Shown in pieces: positions 5,351 to 6,444 of a stretch of 6,444 nt of DNA. This stretch comes from Acidobacteriaceae bacterium (GTDB lineage: Bacteria; Acidobacteriota; Terriglobia; Terriglobales; Acidobacteriaceae), in assembly GCA_003154055.1 (NCBI GenBank), contig PMCH01000014.1:22214-28657 (forward strand), written 5' to 3'. Each line of letters opens with the position of its first letter. Position 1 is the first letter of the stretch. A model generated the notes under the pieces. That model saw only the letters and a list, made by a program, of their open reading frames with translations. It was not told the DNA's origin and ran no database searches. Both the position numbers and the translations under genes were made by a program.

Positions 5351-6444
5351 CTATTCCATTTTTCCAGCGGCCGGACCCACGCCGGTGGCCTGCTTGGTCT
5401 TGGGGGCGATGCCGATCAGCGCGACTCCGCCCACTCCGCCGCGGCTGGCGGTAACCACGTGGCCGCGAGCCCTCAAGTCGGCCTGCACTGCTTCGGGGAG
5501 GGTGTTGGGCACAGAGAGGCTGCCCAGGCTGGCACGGTCCTGACCGAAGGAGCTGATGAAATGCGTGGTGGAGAAGCGCGGCGCCTTAAACGCATCCTCG
5601 GGACTCATACCGAACTCCACGTAGTTGAGGATGACCTGGATGGCTGCCTGATCCTGCTGGTCGCCTCCCGCTACCGAGATCGCCATCACGGGTTGGTTGT
5701 CATGGAAAAGCAGCGTGGGGCTCAGCGTAATTCGCGGCCGCTTGCCGGGTTGGATAACGTCCGGAGTTCCCACAAACGTGTTCAGGCTGCTGAGCCGGCT
5801 TCCGTGAATAATGCCCGTGCGTCCGGCCACGCCAGCTGTGCTTGACAGGCCGCTGGGAGTGGCCGCGATGACGTTCCCAAACTTATCCGTCACGCACATG
5901 ACGGTGGTTCCGCCATGCCAGGGTCCAGTGATAGTTGGCGGCTTGGTCGGTTTCATGTTGTAGGGGTCGCCTGGCCGGAGCTCGAGAGATGCCCTTTTCG
6001 GATCGATCAGCTTGCGCCGCATCTCGGTGTACTGATCGGAAAGCAACTGCTGCATCGGCACCTTCACAAAGTTCGGATCGCCGTAATACTCGTCGCGATC
6101 TGCCAGCGCCAGTTTCTCCGCTTCAATCACCGTGTGGATGTAGCCCGCCGAATTGAAACCCATCTTCTTCAGGTCGAAGCCTTCCAGCAGGCGCAGCGTC
6201 TGTGAGAGATAAGGACCCTGCGTCAACGGACCGGCCTTATATACCGTGTAGCCACGGTACGTGGTTTTGAGCGGATCCACCACGGGAGTTTTGTGCGCGG
6301 CCAAATCCGCCCTGCGAAGGAAACCTCCCTTTTCGATATACCAGGCTTCCAGGGCGTCGGCGATGTCGCCGCGATAAAAACGGTCAGAGACAGCTTGCAG
6401 TTTCTGCTGCCGCGTACCTTTCGCAGCCTTTTCGGACTCGACCA
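5351..6444 (-). CDS. Gamma-glutamyltransferase-family protein, N-terminus outside window
   Basis: The last 363 residues of a gamma-glutamyltransferase (GGT, PF01019) homologue; the frame is open through the right edge, so the TTG at 6304 is internal. GGTs are exported N-terminal-nucleophile enzymes that self-cleave and transfer or hydrolyse gamma-glutamyl groups. Landmarks in the visible part are FYRGDIA (22-28), YRGYTVY, GPLTQGPYLSQTLRLLEGFD (71-90), EAEKLALADRDEYYGDPNFV (107-126), the cleavage region HGGTTVMCVTDKFGN (176-190) with T179 as the likely nucleophile, PGKRPRITLSP (232-242) and AGGDQQDQ (258-265). The Thr-Thr pair and the glycine pair of the oxyanion region are kept. The Ser-Ser of the E. 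coli PLSSMSP motif is Ile-Thr here, and the MDDF and TYTLN glutamate-binding positions are also changed. It thus resembles a divergent GGT subfamily and may not use glutathione. No signal peptide can be judged because the start is missing. Stop at 5351-5353. Confidence 0.92.
   Translation of the reverse strand, partial: VESEKAAKGTRQQKLQAVSDRFYRGDIADALEAWYIEKGGFLRRADLAAHKTPVVDPLKTTYRGYTVYKAGPLTQGPYLSQTLRLLEGFDLKKMGFNSAGYIHTVIEAEKLALADRDEYYGDPNFVKVPMQQLLSDQYTEMRRKLIDPKRASLELRPGDPYNMKPTKPPTITGPWHGGTTVMCVTDKFGNVIAATPSGLSSTAGVAGRTGIIHGSRLSSLNTFVGTPDVIQPGKRPRITLSPTLLFHDNQPVMAISVAGGDQQDQAAIQVILNYVEFGMSPEDAFKAPRFSTTHFISSFGQDRASLGSLSVPNTLPEAVQADLRARGHVVTASRGGVGGVALIGIAPKTKQATGVGPAAGKME

Noticed and set aside
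5300..5845. Plus-strand 181-codon frame and neighbouring frames over the 3' half of the GGT-family gene
   Set aside because: It is antisense to a well-supported GGT-family coding sequence.

Overview
This is a bacterial window from a GC-rich genome. The small proteins, the Crp/Fnr type, the CsbD protein and the divergent gamma-glutamyltransferase are reminiscent of soil Acidobacteriota. That placement is inference from remembered family flavour; no search was run. No rRNA, tRNA, CRISPR array, IS element or phage gene is visible.

Layout from left to right. An AI-2E/PerM-type membrane transporter lies at 2-1246 (-). A 59-residue CsbD-family stress protein lies at 1421-1600 (-); its Shine-Dalgarno sequence and start codon are part of a perfect 13-bp inverted repeat with its own leader. 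A small hypothetical protein lies at 1750-2036 (-); its reading frame is convincing but has no in-frame ATG. The C-terminal end of an Nramp-type metal transporter, broken by a frameshift, lies at 2219-2490 (-). It abuts the C-terminal two thirds of a Crp/Fnr-type regulator at 2491-2925 (+). An intact FAD-dependent oxidoreductase with a C-terminal Rieske [2Fe-2S] domain lies at 3128-4720 (+). A leftward intrinsic terminator at 4938-4971 follows the C-terminal remnant of a general-stress-type protein at 5004-5162 (-). The C-terminal part of a gamma-glutamyltransferase-family protein runs off the right edge at 5351-6444 (-).

The main theme is gene decay. Intact genes for transport, stress and redox alternate with fragments. 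The clearest case is at about 2490, where two divergently oriented genes have both lost their 5' parts at one point. One deletion removing the start of both genes and their shared promoter region would explain this. The small protein, the Nramp fragment and the stress-protein fragment each show a frame or truncation problem. The region is therefore either a rearranging, decaying accessory segment or one affected by assembly or base-calling errors. I see no convincing new multi-gene system. The most original signals are the csbD start-codon inverted repeat, the double-truncation scar, and the substituted substrate-binding positions of the gamma-glutamyltransferase homologue.
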